Shown here: positions 7,618 through 15,477 of the stretch, one piece after another
Layout: each line of letters begins with the position of its first letter
How positions within the stretch are numbered: the first letter of the stretch is position 1
Assembly: GCA_049612785.1 (NCBI GenBank)
Contig: JBMZBW010000047.1
Coordinates: forward strand, 1 to 17,572
Origin: UBA7985 sp049612785
Lineage (GTDB): Bacteria; Pseudomonadota; Alphaproteobacteria; UBA7985
Length of the DNA: 17,572 bases
Reading direction: 5' to 3'
Program-made: the position numbers and the translations under genes
Notes under the pieces: model-generated
What the model was told of the DNA's origin: nothing
The model's input: the letters and a program-made list of their open reading frames with translations, nothing else
Database searches by the model: none

Positions 7618-7627
7618 ATCGATTTAG
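7573..7627. terminator. Strong hairpin plus 14-bp palindrome at the convergent zur/OYE junction
   Basis: GTGGCAC (7583-7589) and GTGCCAC (7599-7605) form a perfect 7-bp stem within the zur 3' end. An outer AGGGA/TCCCT stem (7573-7577 and 7611-7615) extends it. Directly next to it is the perfect 14-bp palindrome CTAAATCGATTTAG (7614-7627), which includes the zur stop. The junction separates two convergent genes only 15 bp apart. There is no U-tract, so I propose a bidirectional transcription barrier with modest confidence. Confidence 0.4.
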
Positions 7628-7632
7628 CCTAT

Positions 7633-8745
7633 TCAGTAGAGCGTTTTCAACGCAACAGCATCGTAATCGGCAAGATCGTCGAAGTTCTCGTCGGCAACCT
7701 TCTGAGCCCAATAGGGGTCTTGGAGCAGCGCGCGACCGACGCCAACCATATCGAACTCACCCCGGTCCAACCGCTCAATCACATCCGTGAGCGGTCGGGT
7801 CTTTGAGCCCTCTCCCCGGAAAGCTCCGATGAATTCGGAACTCAAACCAACCGAGCCCACAGTAATGGTCGGCAGACCAGAGAGTTTCTTGGCCCAACCC
7901 GCCAGATTCAAGCCCTCAAGCCCATCAACCGCCTCAAACTCGGCTTCCCAGAAACGGCGCTGAGAGCAGTGAAGGCAGTCAACGCCAGCATCAACAAAAA
8001 CCCGCAAGAAAGCGTCCAGTTCCTGAGGTGTCTCGGCCAGTTTTGCGTTGTAGTCCTGTGACTTCCACTGCGAGAACCGGAGAATAATCGGCATGTCGTC
8101 ACCGACCTGAATCCGGCATTGCTTGATAATCTCCGCCGCAAAGGTCGCACGGTCGGGGAGATCTCCACCAAACCGATCCTGCCGCACATTCATTGCGTCC
8201 CAAAAGAACTCGTCGATCAGATACCCGTGAGCGCCGTGAAGCTCGATGCAATCAAACCCTAGACGCTTGGCCTCGCCCGCTGCGTTGGCGAATGCCATCA
8301 CCATGTCCCAGACTTCTTCTTCACTCGGTGCTTCCTGGACAGCTTTCCCCTTGTGGGTCAGCCCAGACGGGCCATCGCATGGTGCATCGGGTTCTGGACC
8401 AGTCCCCGGTTTGCGCAGCATTCCCTGATGCCACAACTGCGGCCCCATGACGCCACCAACCTCATGGACGGCATCGATCACATTTTTCCAGCCTGCGAGA
8501 GCGTCTGGTTTGTGGAAATTCGGGATACGGCTGTCATTGCTGGCACCCCCACGAGCAACCGTTGTGCCTTCTGAGATGATCAAACCAACCTGAGCCTCTG
8601 CTCGCCGTTGATAATAGTCTCTGACATCGTCTGTCGGAACACCGTCCGGGCTAAAACTCCGGGTCATCGGAGCCATGACAATCCGATTTGACAGTGTCAT
8701 GCCCCGCAGGGCCAAGGGCTGAAACAAAGGCGATGTAGGTGACAA
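7633..8745 (-). CDS. NADH:flavin oxidoreductase of the Old Yellow Enzyme family
   Basis: The 370-aa FMN enzyme has the OYE TIM-barrel. It shows the opening 'LFQPLALRGMTLSNRIVMAPMTR' pattern, the anion-binding pair H170 and H173 with the nearby Tyr Y175 (HGAHGY), and the FMN phosphate loop GVGRALLQDPYW (335-346). Such enzymes reduce the C=C bond of activated alkenes (enones, maleate-like or nitro compounds) with NAD(P)H. The N-terminal start is TTG at 8745, because GGAGAG lies seven bases upstream. The longer TTG at 8760 has no Shine-Dalgarno sequence. The gene follows the second TRAP binding protein by 38 bp on the same strand, suggesting the imported substrate or a product is unsaturated. 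The precise substrate is not known. Confidence 0.9.
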   Translation of the reverse strand: MSPTSPLFQPLALRGMTLSNRIVMAPMTRSFSPDGVPTDDVRDYYQRRAEAQVGLIISEGTTVARGGASNDSRIPNFHKPDALAGWKNVIDAVHEVGGVMGPQLWHQGMLRKPGTGPEPDAPCDGPSGLTHKGKAVQEAPSEEEVWDMVMAFANAAGEAKRLGFDCIELHGAHGYLIDEFFWDAMNVRQDRFGGDLPDRATFAAEIIKQCRIQVGDDMPIILRFSQWKSQDYNAKLAETPQELDAFLRVFVDAGVDCLHCSQRRFWEAEFEAVDGLEGLNLAGWAKKLSGLPTITVGSVGLSSEFIGAFRGEGSKTRPLTDVIERLDRGEFDMVGVGRALLQDPYWAQKVADENFDDLADYDAVALKTLY

Positions 8746-8754
8746 GCGGTTTCT

Positions 8755-8771
8755 CTCCAAAAAATTTGGAG
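8755..8771 (-). promoter_or_regulatory. Inverted repeat overlapping the OYE ribosome-binding site
   Basis: Read on the minus strand, CTCCAAA and TTTGGAG form a perfect 7-bp stem with a TTT loop. Its 3' arm contains the GGAG of the Shine-Dalgarno sequence of the OYE gene. Folding of the message would therefore hide the ribosome site. It could be a translational control element, or chance. Confidence 0.5.
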
Positions 8772-8783
8772 CAGACTAGCGCC

Positions 8784-9890
8784 TCAACGAGCAAACGAAA
8801 ATGGCAGTTCACGTGACTTCATGAACCCAGATGCGCCGTTGAGCACTTCGCGATAGGAGCTTGTTCGGAAACTGAGAAATTCGTTTAGAATTTCTGTGGC
8901 TTCTTCGGTCTCGCTCATGGTTTCCTGCAAAACGCGGCCGGCTTGGCGGCCTAAAATAGTCAGAAGCTCTGGGTTGAATTCCCTGACCTTTCGATCCGCG
9001 CCCACCGCCTGCATCTCCGTTAAAAGACGCGCGTTTTCCTGATGCGTCTTCAGCAAGAGACTCTGACTTTCAGCCGCAAACACGGAACGAAAGGCCAGAC
9101 GTTGCGCGTTGCTCAAGCTGAACCAAAACGGCAGATTCAACCCCACTGAGATTCCCAACGCGGGCCGGAAGACCGGTGGGCCGTAAATGTAGCGGGTTGC
9201 TTCGGTAATTTCGAAGGATGGATCGGCCCAAGGGCCAAACCACTCGGTTGCATCCAGCGCGTTGAGACTCAAGGCGGCGCGCAGTCGGGCGAAGCTCACA
9301 GGGCGAGCGTCAGCCCCCAAGGACTGCAGAACAGTTCGCGCGAGACCGCTTGATCGAATGCTGAGACCGTCAAAATCATTGAGACTTTCAAGCGGCTTGT
9401 TCGACCAAATCCCCAGGCCACCAGCAAGCATCCCAGCCGAGAAAGGTTTGATGTTGAACGGGGCCTGTATCGCATCCCAAAATTCCGCACCCGGCCCATT
9501 GAGCCAACCGAGTAACTCAAGACCGGTCAAACCAAAGGGCACCCCTGAGAATAGGTGGAATGCGGGGTTTTTCGCGGCCCAGAAATACTCGACACCATGA
9601 TACATTTCCGCTTCGCCCGCGCCCGCTTGCGCATGGGCCTCGCCGGGGCTACCCAGCTCTCCCGCTGCAAACAACTCAACGCGCAGGGCACCGTCGGTAA
9701 TCGCCGTGAGGCGTTCTGCTAGGCGCTGTGCGGAGTCCCCCACCAAGGGAAAGCCGCGGCCCCAGACCGAAGCCATCCGCACGACCCGCGCCTGCGCAAG
9801 AACCAGATTGGGTGCGGCGAGTGCGGCAAGAGCACCGACTCCACTGGCAAGCAGCTGACGGCGGCGAACGGGACGGACTGAGATGGCCAT
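8784..9890 (-). CDS. TRAP transporter substrate-binding protein, TakP/DctP type (SBP-2)
   Basis: The 368-aa periplasmic binding protein has an RRRQLLASG twin-arginine-like signal (R9-R11) followed by a hydrophobic stretch and a likely cleavage after AQA near 34. The 'MYHGVEYFWAAKNPAFHLFSGVPFG' pattern at 96-120 and the 'DATEWFGPW' motif at 213-221 are characteristic of the TakP/FcbT-type DctP family. R179 in 'SIRSSG' aligns with the carboxylate-binding Arg. The canonical GGE-F-ALQ-G segment preceding DATEW is replaced by S199-F-A-R-L-R, so the ligand pocket may be diverged. ATG 9890 is chosen from the GAGGAG ribosome site; the longer frame to 9947 has no signal character. It lies 94 bp after DctM-2, on the far side from SBP-1. 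Confidence 0.9.
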   Translation of the reverse strand: MAISVRPVRRRQLLASGVGALAALAAPNLVLAQARVVRMASVWGRGFPLVGDSAQRLAERLTAITDGALRVELFAAGELGSPGEAHAQAGAGEAEMYHGVEYFWAAKNPAFHLFSGVPFGLTGLELLGWLNGPGAEFWDAIQAPFNIKPFSAGMLAGGLGIWSNKPLESLNDFDGLSIRSSGLARTVLQSLGADARPVSFARLRAALSLNALDATEWFGPWADPSFEITEATRYIYGPPVFRPALGISVGLNLPFWFSLSNAQRLAFRSVFAAESQSLLLKTHQENARLLTEMQAVGADRKVREFNPELLTILGRQAGRVLQETMSETEEATEILNEFLSFRTSSYREVLNGASGFMKSRELPFSFAR

Positions 9891-9984
9891 GATGCTCCTC
9901 GGTGACGGAGAGCAGTCTTGGCATCTATCAGGCACATAAAAAAGCAAAGAATCAATTATGACGCTAATGATCTGCCGAGCGTTT

Positions 9985-11547
9985 TCAAATCAGCGCAGGA
10001 AAGAACCAGATCAGCAAAATCACGAAAATCTGCACAGCGATAAATGGCAAAACGCCCATGTAAAGTTGACGAACAGACCCATGCATTGGTGCGGCTCCCC
10101 TGAAATAAAACAGAGCAACACCGAAAGGCGGCGTCAGAAAAGAAGTCTGCAACGTCAAAGCAATCAAGATACCGGCCCAGACTGGATCCAGCACCTCGGG
10201 AGGGACCGAGAAAATCACAGGCAGGGCCAGCGGTAAAACCAGCACGATGATCTCGACAAACTCCAACACAAACCCAAGCAGGAATATGAAAATCAACAAG
10301 TAGAGCAAAGCCAGATGAGCCTTTTGGCTGGAATCTTCCGCGCCAGTTAAAGCTGTTAGGTTCCGGATGCCATCAGCCAGCATTGCGTCCCCCCCAATGG
10401 CCTTGATGCACAGGGCAAAAAGCCCTGCACCAATGATGATTGCAAAGATCATCGCCGTCAGCCGCAGCATATCCTTTACAGCGCTCTGGAGGACCCCCTG
10501 TCGCAACACCACGATACCGCTCCAGACCACCAGTCCGAGAGCTACGCCGTAAAACACCATCATCAGCGGTTCCAGCGTCGGCAAGACACCACTTTGACGC
10601 CAAACATAGAGCAGAGCAGCCAAGGCAGCTGAAGACCAGATCAGAAGGCTGCGTCGACTGGCCATGACAAGGGCACCGACAGCGCCAAAGGATGCGGCGG
10701 AAGTGGTATCGGTCACGCCAGTTATGATCGCGCCGAGGACCAGCACAATCAGCCCGAGCGGGGGCAGAAGGCTGTTCAAGGCTTGCGCAAAGGTTTGGGG
10801 TGACACCGTAGATGCCTGCATGGTGCTGCGCCCCAACCAAAACGCCAGACCAGCAAATCCAACCATGACCATGACACCCGGAACGATGCTGGCACGAAAC
10901 AGATCACCGCTGGTTACAGCAACCGGGGCAAAGTTCCCCAGACCAATTTGAGCCACCTGGAACTGTGCACCAACCTGATCAGCAAGCAAGATAAGGATGA
11001 CCGAAGGGGGAATAACCTGTCCCAGCGTGCCAGACGCAGTGACAATCCCAGCTGCGTTTTTGGCCGCATAGCCTTGCTGCACAAGAGCAGGCAGCGCGAC
11101 GGCCGTCAGGGTGACAATTGACGCACCGACCACGCCGGTGGATGCCGCCAACAGACCGCCGATCAGCACCACACCCACGCCCAAGCCACCTTTAATGCCT
11201 CCCGTCAGGGACTGGATGGCGTGAAAGAGTTGATCTGCGAGAGCAGAACGCTGGAACAGAACGCCCATGAATATAAACAGCGGGATGGCCAGTAAGGTCT
11301 GCCCGCTCGGGGCCATCCGTCGATAAACGTCGTCTGCAAGGGGCGACAGATCACGCCATGAGGATTGATCAACCAACGGCCATCCACTGGTTGTTTCCAA
11401 TTGGATACCGACCGAGGAAAGAAGAACCATTCCCCCAACAAACAGAACACCAACACCGCCCAGACCGAATGCCACCGGATAACCGCTCAACAGGCACCCG
11501 AAGGTCGCCACCAAAAACGCCAGAAGGATCAATAATTCCAGACTCAT
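9985..11547 (-). CDS. TRAP transporter large permease, DctM type (DctM-2)
   Basis: The 520-aa protein is the ion-coupled transport subunit of a TRAP importer, with about 12-14 hydrophobic segments. Family hallmarks are GTLGQVIPPS at 173-182 and TPPFG at 472-476, the two conserved helix-break motifs of the DctM fold. Relative to classical DctM (about 430 aa) it has a polar insertion between the first two helices (about 46-82), which DctM-1 shares. The start ATG overlaps the DctQ-2 stop (ATGA), so the pair is translationally coupled. An upstream in-frame extension to 11592 is rejected. It is paired with DctQ-2 and probably uses SBP-2, encoded immediately downstream. Confidence 0.94.
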   Translation of the reverse strand: MSLELLILLAFLVATFGCLLSGYPVAFGLGGVGVLFVGGMVLLSSVGIQLETTSGWPLVDQSSWRDLSPLADDVYRRMAPSGQTLLAIPLFIFMGVLFQRSALADQLFHAIQSLTGGIKGGLGVGVVLIGGLLAASTGVVGASIVTLTAVALPALVQQGYAAKNAAGIVTASGTLGQVIPPSVILILLADQVGAQFQVAQIGLGNFAPVAVTSGDLFRASIVPGVMVMVGFAGLAFWLGRSTMQASTVSPQTFAQALNSLLPPLGLIVLVLGAIITGVTDTTSAASFGAVGALVMASRRSLLIWSSAALAALLYVWRQSGVLPTLEPLMMVFYGVALGLVVWSGIVVLRQGVLQSAVKDMLRLTAMIFAIIIGAGLFALCIKAIGGDAMLADGIRNLTALTGAEDSSQKAHLALLYLLIFIFLLGFVLEFVEIIVLVLPLALPVIFSVPPEVLDPVWAGILIALTLQTSFLTPPFGVALFYFRGAAPMHGSVRQLYMGVLPFIAVQIFVILLIWFFPALI

Positions 11548-12335
11548 GGCGTGGCTGCTTTCCCACTGGCTTGAGTCGGACTGCGCAGGCAAAGAGCTGA
11601 AACGACGATGATCAGGAAACCCAACAGCGGAACCAGCGTTTTCACGAGAAAGACGAACTCAATTCCGAAATTCTGAGATCCTTCCCACTGGTTCCAGGAT
11701 CGGGAAGCGAAGACCGTACCTTTGGTCAGAAGCACCCAACCAAACGGCAGACTGAGAAAAACGGTCCCGAAGCGGGTGATCGCCCCTCTGACCTGCGGTG
11801 AGGCCCTTTCGGTGAACAGGTCGATGGATACATGCCCACCCCACCGGAGCAATGCTGGAATTCCGCCGACCAAAGCCACGCCAAAGAGAGCGAGCGCCAG
11901 TTCCATCCACCAGGTTTCCGAGAATGAAACGGGGAAATGTTTGGGAGGGAAAGCACTGAAGCCAAACAGAAATCGTGCACTGGCCCAAAAAAAGATGATG
12001 ATGACGGGCGTCACCGCCAAAACACCGGCAAGACGCCAAATCAGTGCAAGCCCGCGATCAACAAAGGGCCCGAGACGTGCGCCCCAAACCACCAAGCCAA
12101 TAAACAGTAGCCCAAGCGCTGCTGTCTGAAGCTGAATACCAGACGCGAAAAAGCCCTCTGCTTCCGCAAAGGGCTTTGGCGGTTTGCCGAAGGATGCCCA
12201 GCCGCCTAAGGCAAAAAGCAGGGCAAAAACTGTCAGGAGAAGCGCAGCGCTGAGCGCGCTCCGCCCCCAATCTCGGATCGTCAGTTGTCCGGCAGCAAAT
12301 CCGGAAGGAAGGTCGTGATTTGTGGGAAGAACCAC
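11544..12335 (-). CDS. TRAP transporter small permease, DctQ type (DctQ-2)
   Basis: The protein of up to 263 aa is the small membrane subunit of TRAP transporter 2. It has hydrophobic segments near 27-47, 70-90, 103-123, 145-163, 190-208 and 228-250. The DctQ signature GGHVSIDLF is at 167-175. The N-terminus is uncertain: GTG at 12335 gives a 55-bp overlap with dctM-1 and has no Shine-Dalgarno sequence. A CTG at 12284 overlaps the DctM-1 stop and would leave 246 aa starting close to the first helix. No other common start codon lies near. It is larger than typical DctQ (about 160-200 aa), as in FcbT/TakP-type systems. A terminator-like hairpin sits inside the gene (12148-12177). Confidence 0.86.
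   Translation of the reverse strand: MVLPTNHDLPSGFAAGQLTIRDWGRSALSAALLLTVFALLFALGGWASFGKPPKPFAEAEGFFASGIQLQTAALGLLFIGLVVWGARLGPFVDRGLALIWRLAGVLAVTPVIIIFFWASARFLFGFSAFPPKHFPVSFSETWWMELALALFGVALVGGIPALLRWGGHVSIDLFTERASPQVRGAITRFGTVFLSLPFGWVLLTKGTVFASRSWNQWEGSQNFGIEFVFLVKTLVPLLGFLIIVVSALCLRSPTQASGKAATP
12148..12177 (-). terminator. Terminator-like hairpin inside dctQ-2
   Basis: On the coding strand, AAAGCCCT (12177-12170) and AGGGCTTT (12157-12150) form a perfect 8-bp stem with a 12-nt loop, running into five T residues (12152-12148). It is in the sense direction within the coding region. The codons read Lys-Pro-Phe-Ala-Glu-Ala-Glu-Gly-Phe-Phe, so coding constraint alone could explain it. It might reduce readthrough into the second TRAP set. 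Confidence 0.35.
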
Positions 12336-15300
12336 AGGATGGTCAGGCCCACGACTTGGATGATCACGAATGGCACAATCCCTCGATAAATGTTGCTGGT
12401 CTGAATCTCAGGCGGCGCAACCCCTCGCAGGTAGAACAGCGCAAACCCAAAGGGTGGCGTGATGAACGAGGTTTGCAGGTTCACCGCAATGAGAATCGTG
12501 ATCCAGGCAGGATGCATGATGTTTGGATCGGCACCATAAACCACCGGCCCCACAATCGGGATAACGATGAAAATGATTTCGATAAAGTCCAGAACGAACC
12601 CAAGAATAAACAAAACCACCATCACGACCAGAAGCAACGTTCTCGGATCTTCGAAAGAACGCAGGAAGTGCTCGATATACTCTTCGCCACCGAATGAACG
12701 GAGCGTCAGCGCGAGCAACTGGGAACCAATCAAGATAGCAAACACCATGATCGAGACCTTTGCAGTCTCCATCAAGATCGAAGAAAGCACGCGGTCTCGG
12801 CTGAACAGGAAGGATCGCGTTGCACCGGCAATGGTCCGAGGGTGAGGCACCGGCTTTCCACCTTCGACCCGCGCCCCGAGCAGTACGATCACGGCATAGA
12901 ACATCCCCAAAATCGAAATGACGTAGAGAATGGAAGCGAGGCCGGAGGCTACAGCTTTGCCGAAACCAACCGCTTGCTCACCGTCAAGGAAGTTCGCCTT
13001 TACCAGGAGCATCATTGCAATAGACGCCGCCGTCCAAAGCAGAATGTTGCGACCAATACGGTTATCAAATGGTCCGACTTGAACATCCCGCTCCAAAAGT
13101 TTGATTGCAGAGAGCAGGATAGCCCCACCCGCGCCCAGCGCAGCAGCCGGGGTCGGGTTGGTAATGCCGCCAAAGATAGAGCCCAGAACCGCAACGATCA
13201 GAACCACAGGCGGCACGACCACGCGGATCACTTCGACCTCCAGCAAACGAGGAACGGCCCCGACCATCCCGTAAATGATCAAAAGGGTCGGAATGAAGTA
13301 AACGGCTGTCCGTGTCCAAGGATCCGTTTCGGCGTCAATGACCCAAATGGCTGCCGCAGCAAATGCCAGCACACCCACGGCCCCGACCCAGATCGGAACT
13401 TGAGATTCACGGCGTCGCAGCGCCGCCGCCAGCGCCAGAGAAACTGCAGCTATGGTCAGAAACGCTGCCACGCCCATGGAAATAGCCGGGACACGATAGG
13501 TCGCCAGACTGTCGCGGAAGTAAGCAGAAAGCTGCTTTGGCGCGTCTCCATTCCCCATGTCAGGGAAAGCTTTGCGCAGCAAATTAGCGGCTTCTGAAGA
13601 GATCGGTTGAGACACTCCAAAAGGCACCTGACCATCAGCGACCTGACGAATTGCACGGTCATAGGAGAAGGACGAAGCAAGATAAGATTCGCGCTTCAGA
13701 AGCCCGTCCACAGTAGACACCGCCCGGTCCAAATCGCCAGAAGCCGGCAATTCGCGGATCGCGTTAAGCTGAGTTTCCAGGTCCGTTGCTGACCGAATGG
13801 TGGCGAGATTTTCGCTAAATGCCTGATTGACCTCTGGTTCGAAGAAAGGCTCGTAGAGCGCAAGTAAGGACGCGATTTTTTCGCTGAGCAGGGCCGAGCG
13901 CGCCTCAAGTTCTACTTGGGCACCTTCAGGATCATCCTTGAACTTCCGGATCACAGACTTTCGGCGGGCCTTGGATACCTCAGAAGCGTAGTCCTCCGCC
14001 GCGAGCTGATAAGGCGTAAAGTCGAACTCTTTGTCAGCGCGTGAGACGAGACGCTGCACGGCCTGCCCCCGAGGGGCTCCCTTTACCGCCGCGGTGAGCT
14101 CATCCAGAGAACCAGCCTTCTGTGACCGTTCCAGAACAGCGAAGTAGGGCTTGGCTGCCTCTGAACCCAGCATCGCGTCGATGGAGCGAGCGAACCGGTC
14201 CACGCCTCTCAGCAAGGTAGATTTACGTTCAGTGAATTCCGTTTCACGCAGAGTGGTCAGAATGATTGAACCATCAATACCATCAAGCAGGCCCTCGACA
14301 CGCAGCCTCAAGTCATCTGGAACCGCCTTACCGCGGGACATTAGCGCGGTAAATTCCTGCAGATCAGCAAACTCGCCAGCGTCAATGCCAGAAGGCCGGG
14401 CTCGTTCAATTTCCTCGAGCAGGGCTTGTGTGTTGGCAAACTCCAGCGCGTCCTGAGGCGGCTTTTGCGAACCGACATAACCCACGAAAGCCGCAACAAC
14501 CCAAACAGCGACAAAAGCTAGAGAGGGCAGCGCAATAGCACCAGCGGCCCGCCCCGAAGACCGACCATAGTCGGCCATGAGGTCATAGGCGTTCGCATCG
14601 GCTTTCTGCTGAATAGGCGGGGCCGCCTTTGGACGGAGCAGCGCATATCCAAGCGCGTAAGCCGCATACAGCAAAGCGAGAACAATGCCCGGAATGAACG
14701 CTGCTTTGAAAAGCGTGCCTGTCGAAATCGCGATATCGTCGCCCAGCAGCTCAGGAAGCGGAATTCCCAGATCCTGCGACCGATTTTTCTGCGCGGAGGA
14801 ATAGATGTCCCCCACCATCGAACCGAGCAGAACCAGAACGATAGACGGCGGAATGATCTGGCCCAGCGTACCGGATGTTGCGATTACGCCCGTCGACAGT
14901 TCCTTGGAATAACCCGCCCGAAGCATGGTTGGCAGGGAGATCAGGCCCATGGTTACAACCGTCGCACCAACGATGCCGGTCGAAGCCGCCAGCAGCGCGC
15001 CAACCAGAACCACCGATACGGCCAAACCACCCGGCATGCCACCAAACAGGCGTCCCATGGAGGTCAGGAGTTCTTCAGCAATCTTGGAGCGCTCTAGCGC
15101 AATACCCATCAGGACGAACAGTGGCACGGCCAAAAGGGTGTCATTCTGGTTCTCACCGAAGGCACGCGAATAGTTGTTGTTGCTCCATTGGGCGAGCGTA
15201 TCCAGCCCTTTCACCCAGGCGGGCCCGTCAAATATCTCATGATAGGCCGCAAGGAGCGGTTTGAGTTCGCCTTCGTATTCAACCAGCAGCCAGCCCATTT

Positions 15301-15445
15301 CTGAGCCAATTGCGATCAGTACAAAGCTGATAATGGCTGAACCGGAAAGCGCAAATGCAACCGGGTAGCCGGAAAGGATAGCCATGAACAGCGTTCCAAA
15401 AACGATGATCAGGCTGAGTTCGACGCCGTCTAATCCAAAGAGCAT
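12281..15445 (-). CDS. Giant TRAP transporter large permease with soluble insertion (DctM-1)
   Basis: The 1054-aa DctM is more than twice the usual 430 aa. The N-terminal part has the first helices (about 8-50), a polar insertion (51-100), and GTLGQIIPPS at 192-201. A soluble, highly charged helical insertion then spans about 327-650, between a helix at 304-323 and one at 654-675. The C-terminal half resumes with extra helices (684-702, 714-730), the 'VVVPPVVLIVAVLGSIFGGITNP' helix pair (742-764) and TPPFG at 996-1000. Compared with DctM-2, about 470 residues (272-743) are extra. The insertion has no recognised domain. The start ATG is 32 bp after DctQ-1; the stop overlaps dctQ-2. The reading frame is intact throughout, so it is not an assembly artefact of two fused genes. 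Confidence 0.92.
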   Translation of the reverse strand: MLFGLDGVELSLIIVFGTLFMAILSGYPVAFALSGSAIISFVLIAIGSEMGWLLVEYEGELKPLLAAYHEIFDGPAWVKGLDTLAQWSNNNYSRAFGENQNDTLLAVPLFVLMGIALERSKIAEELLTSMGRLFGGMPGGLAVSVVLVGALLAASTGIVGATVVTMGLISLPTMLRAGYSKELSTGVIATSGTLGQIIPPSIVLVLLGSMVGDIYSSAQKNRSQDLGIPLPELLGDDIAISTGTLFKAAFIPGIVLALLYAAYALGYALLRPKAAPPIQQKADANAYDLMADYGRSSGRAAGAIALPSLAFVAVWVVAAFVGYVGSQKPPQDALEFANTQALLEEIERARPSGIDAGEFADLQEFTALMSRGKAVPDDLRLRVEGLLDGIDGSIILTTLRETEFTERKSTLLRGVDRFARSIDAMLGSEAAKPYFAVLERSQKAGSLDELTAAVKGAPRGQAVQRLVSRADKEFDFTPYQLAAEDYASEVSKARRKSVIRKFKDDPEGAQVELEARSALLSEKIASLLALYEPFFEPEVNQAFSENLATIRSATDLETQLNAIRELPASGDLDRAVSTVDGLLKRESYLASSFSYDRAIRQVADGQVPFGVSQPISSEAANLLRKAFPDMGNGDAPKQLSAYFRDSLATYRVPAISMGVAAFLTIAAVSLALAAALRRRESQVPIWVGAVGVLAFAAAAIWVIDAETDPWTRTAVYFIPTLLIIYGMVGAVPRLLEVEVIRVVVPPVVLIVAVLGSIFGGITNPTPAAALGAGGAILLSAIKLLERDVQVGPFDNRIGRNILLWTAASIAMMLLVKANFLDGEQAVGFGKAVASGLASILYVISILGMFYAVIVLLGARVEGGKPVPHPRTIAGATRSFLFSRDRVLSSILMETAKVSIMVFAILIGSQLLALTLRSFGGEEYIEHFLRSFEDPRTLLLVVMVVLFILGFVLDFIEIIFIVIPIVGPVVYGADPNIMHPAWITILIAVNLQTSFITPPFGFALFYLRGVAPPEIQTSNIYRGIVPFVIIQVVGLTILWFFPQITTFLPDLLPDN

Positions 15446-15477
15446 GTGTCTGGTCTTTTCTTAACTTAACTGCCGGA

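Noticed and set aside
9891..9984. Promoter for SBP-2 in the 94-bp gap after DctM-2
   Set aside because: TTGATT and TATGTG-like strings are present but spaced about 12 bp apart, which does not fit a sigma-70 promoter. A promoter there is not excluded.
12842..13597. Plus-strand open frame of 251 codons
   Set aside because: It is antisense to DctM-1, with highly biased Arg/Gln/Asn/His composition and no hydrophobic core or motif. It is a codon-usage shadow.
12281..15445. DctM-1 as two genes joined by a sequencing or assembly error
   Set aside because: The frame is continuous with normal codon use across the insertion, and the flanking helices belong to one fold. A join error is not needed to explain it.
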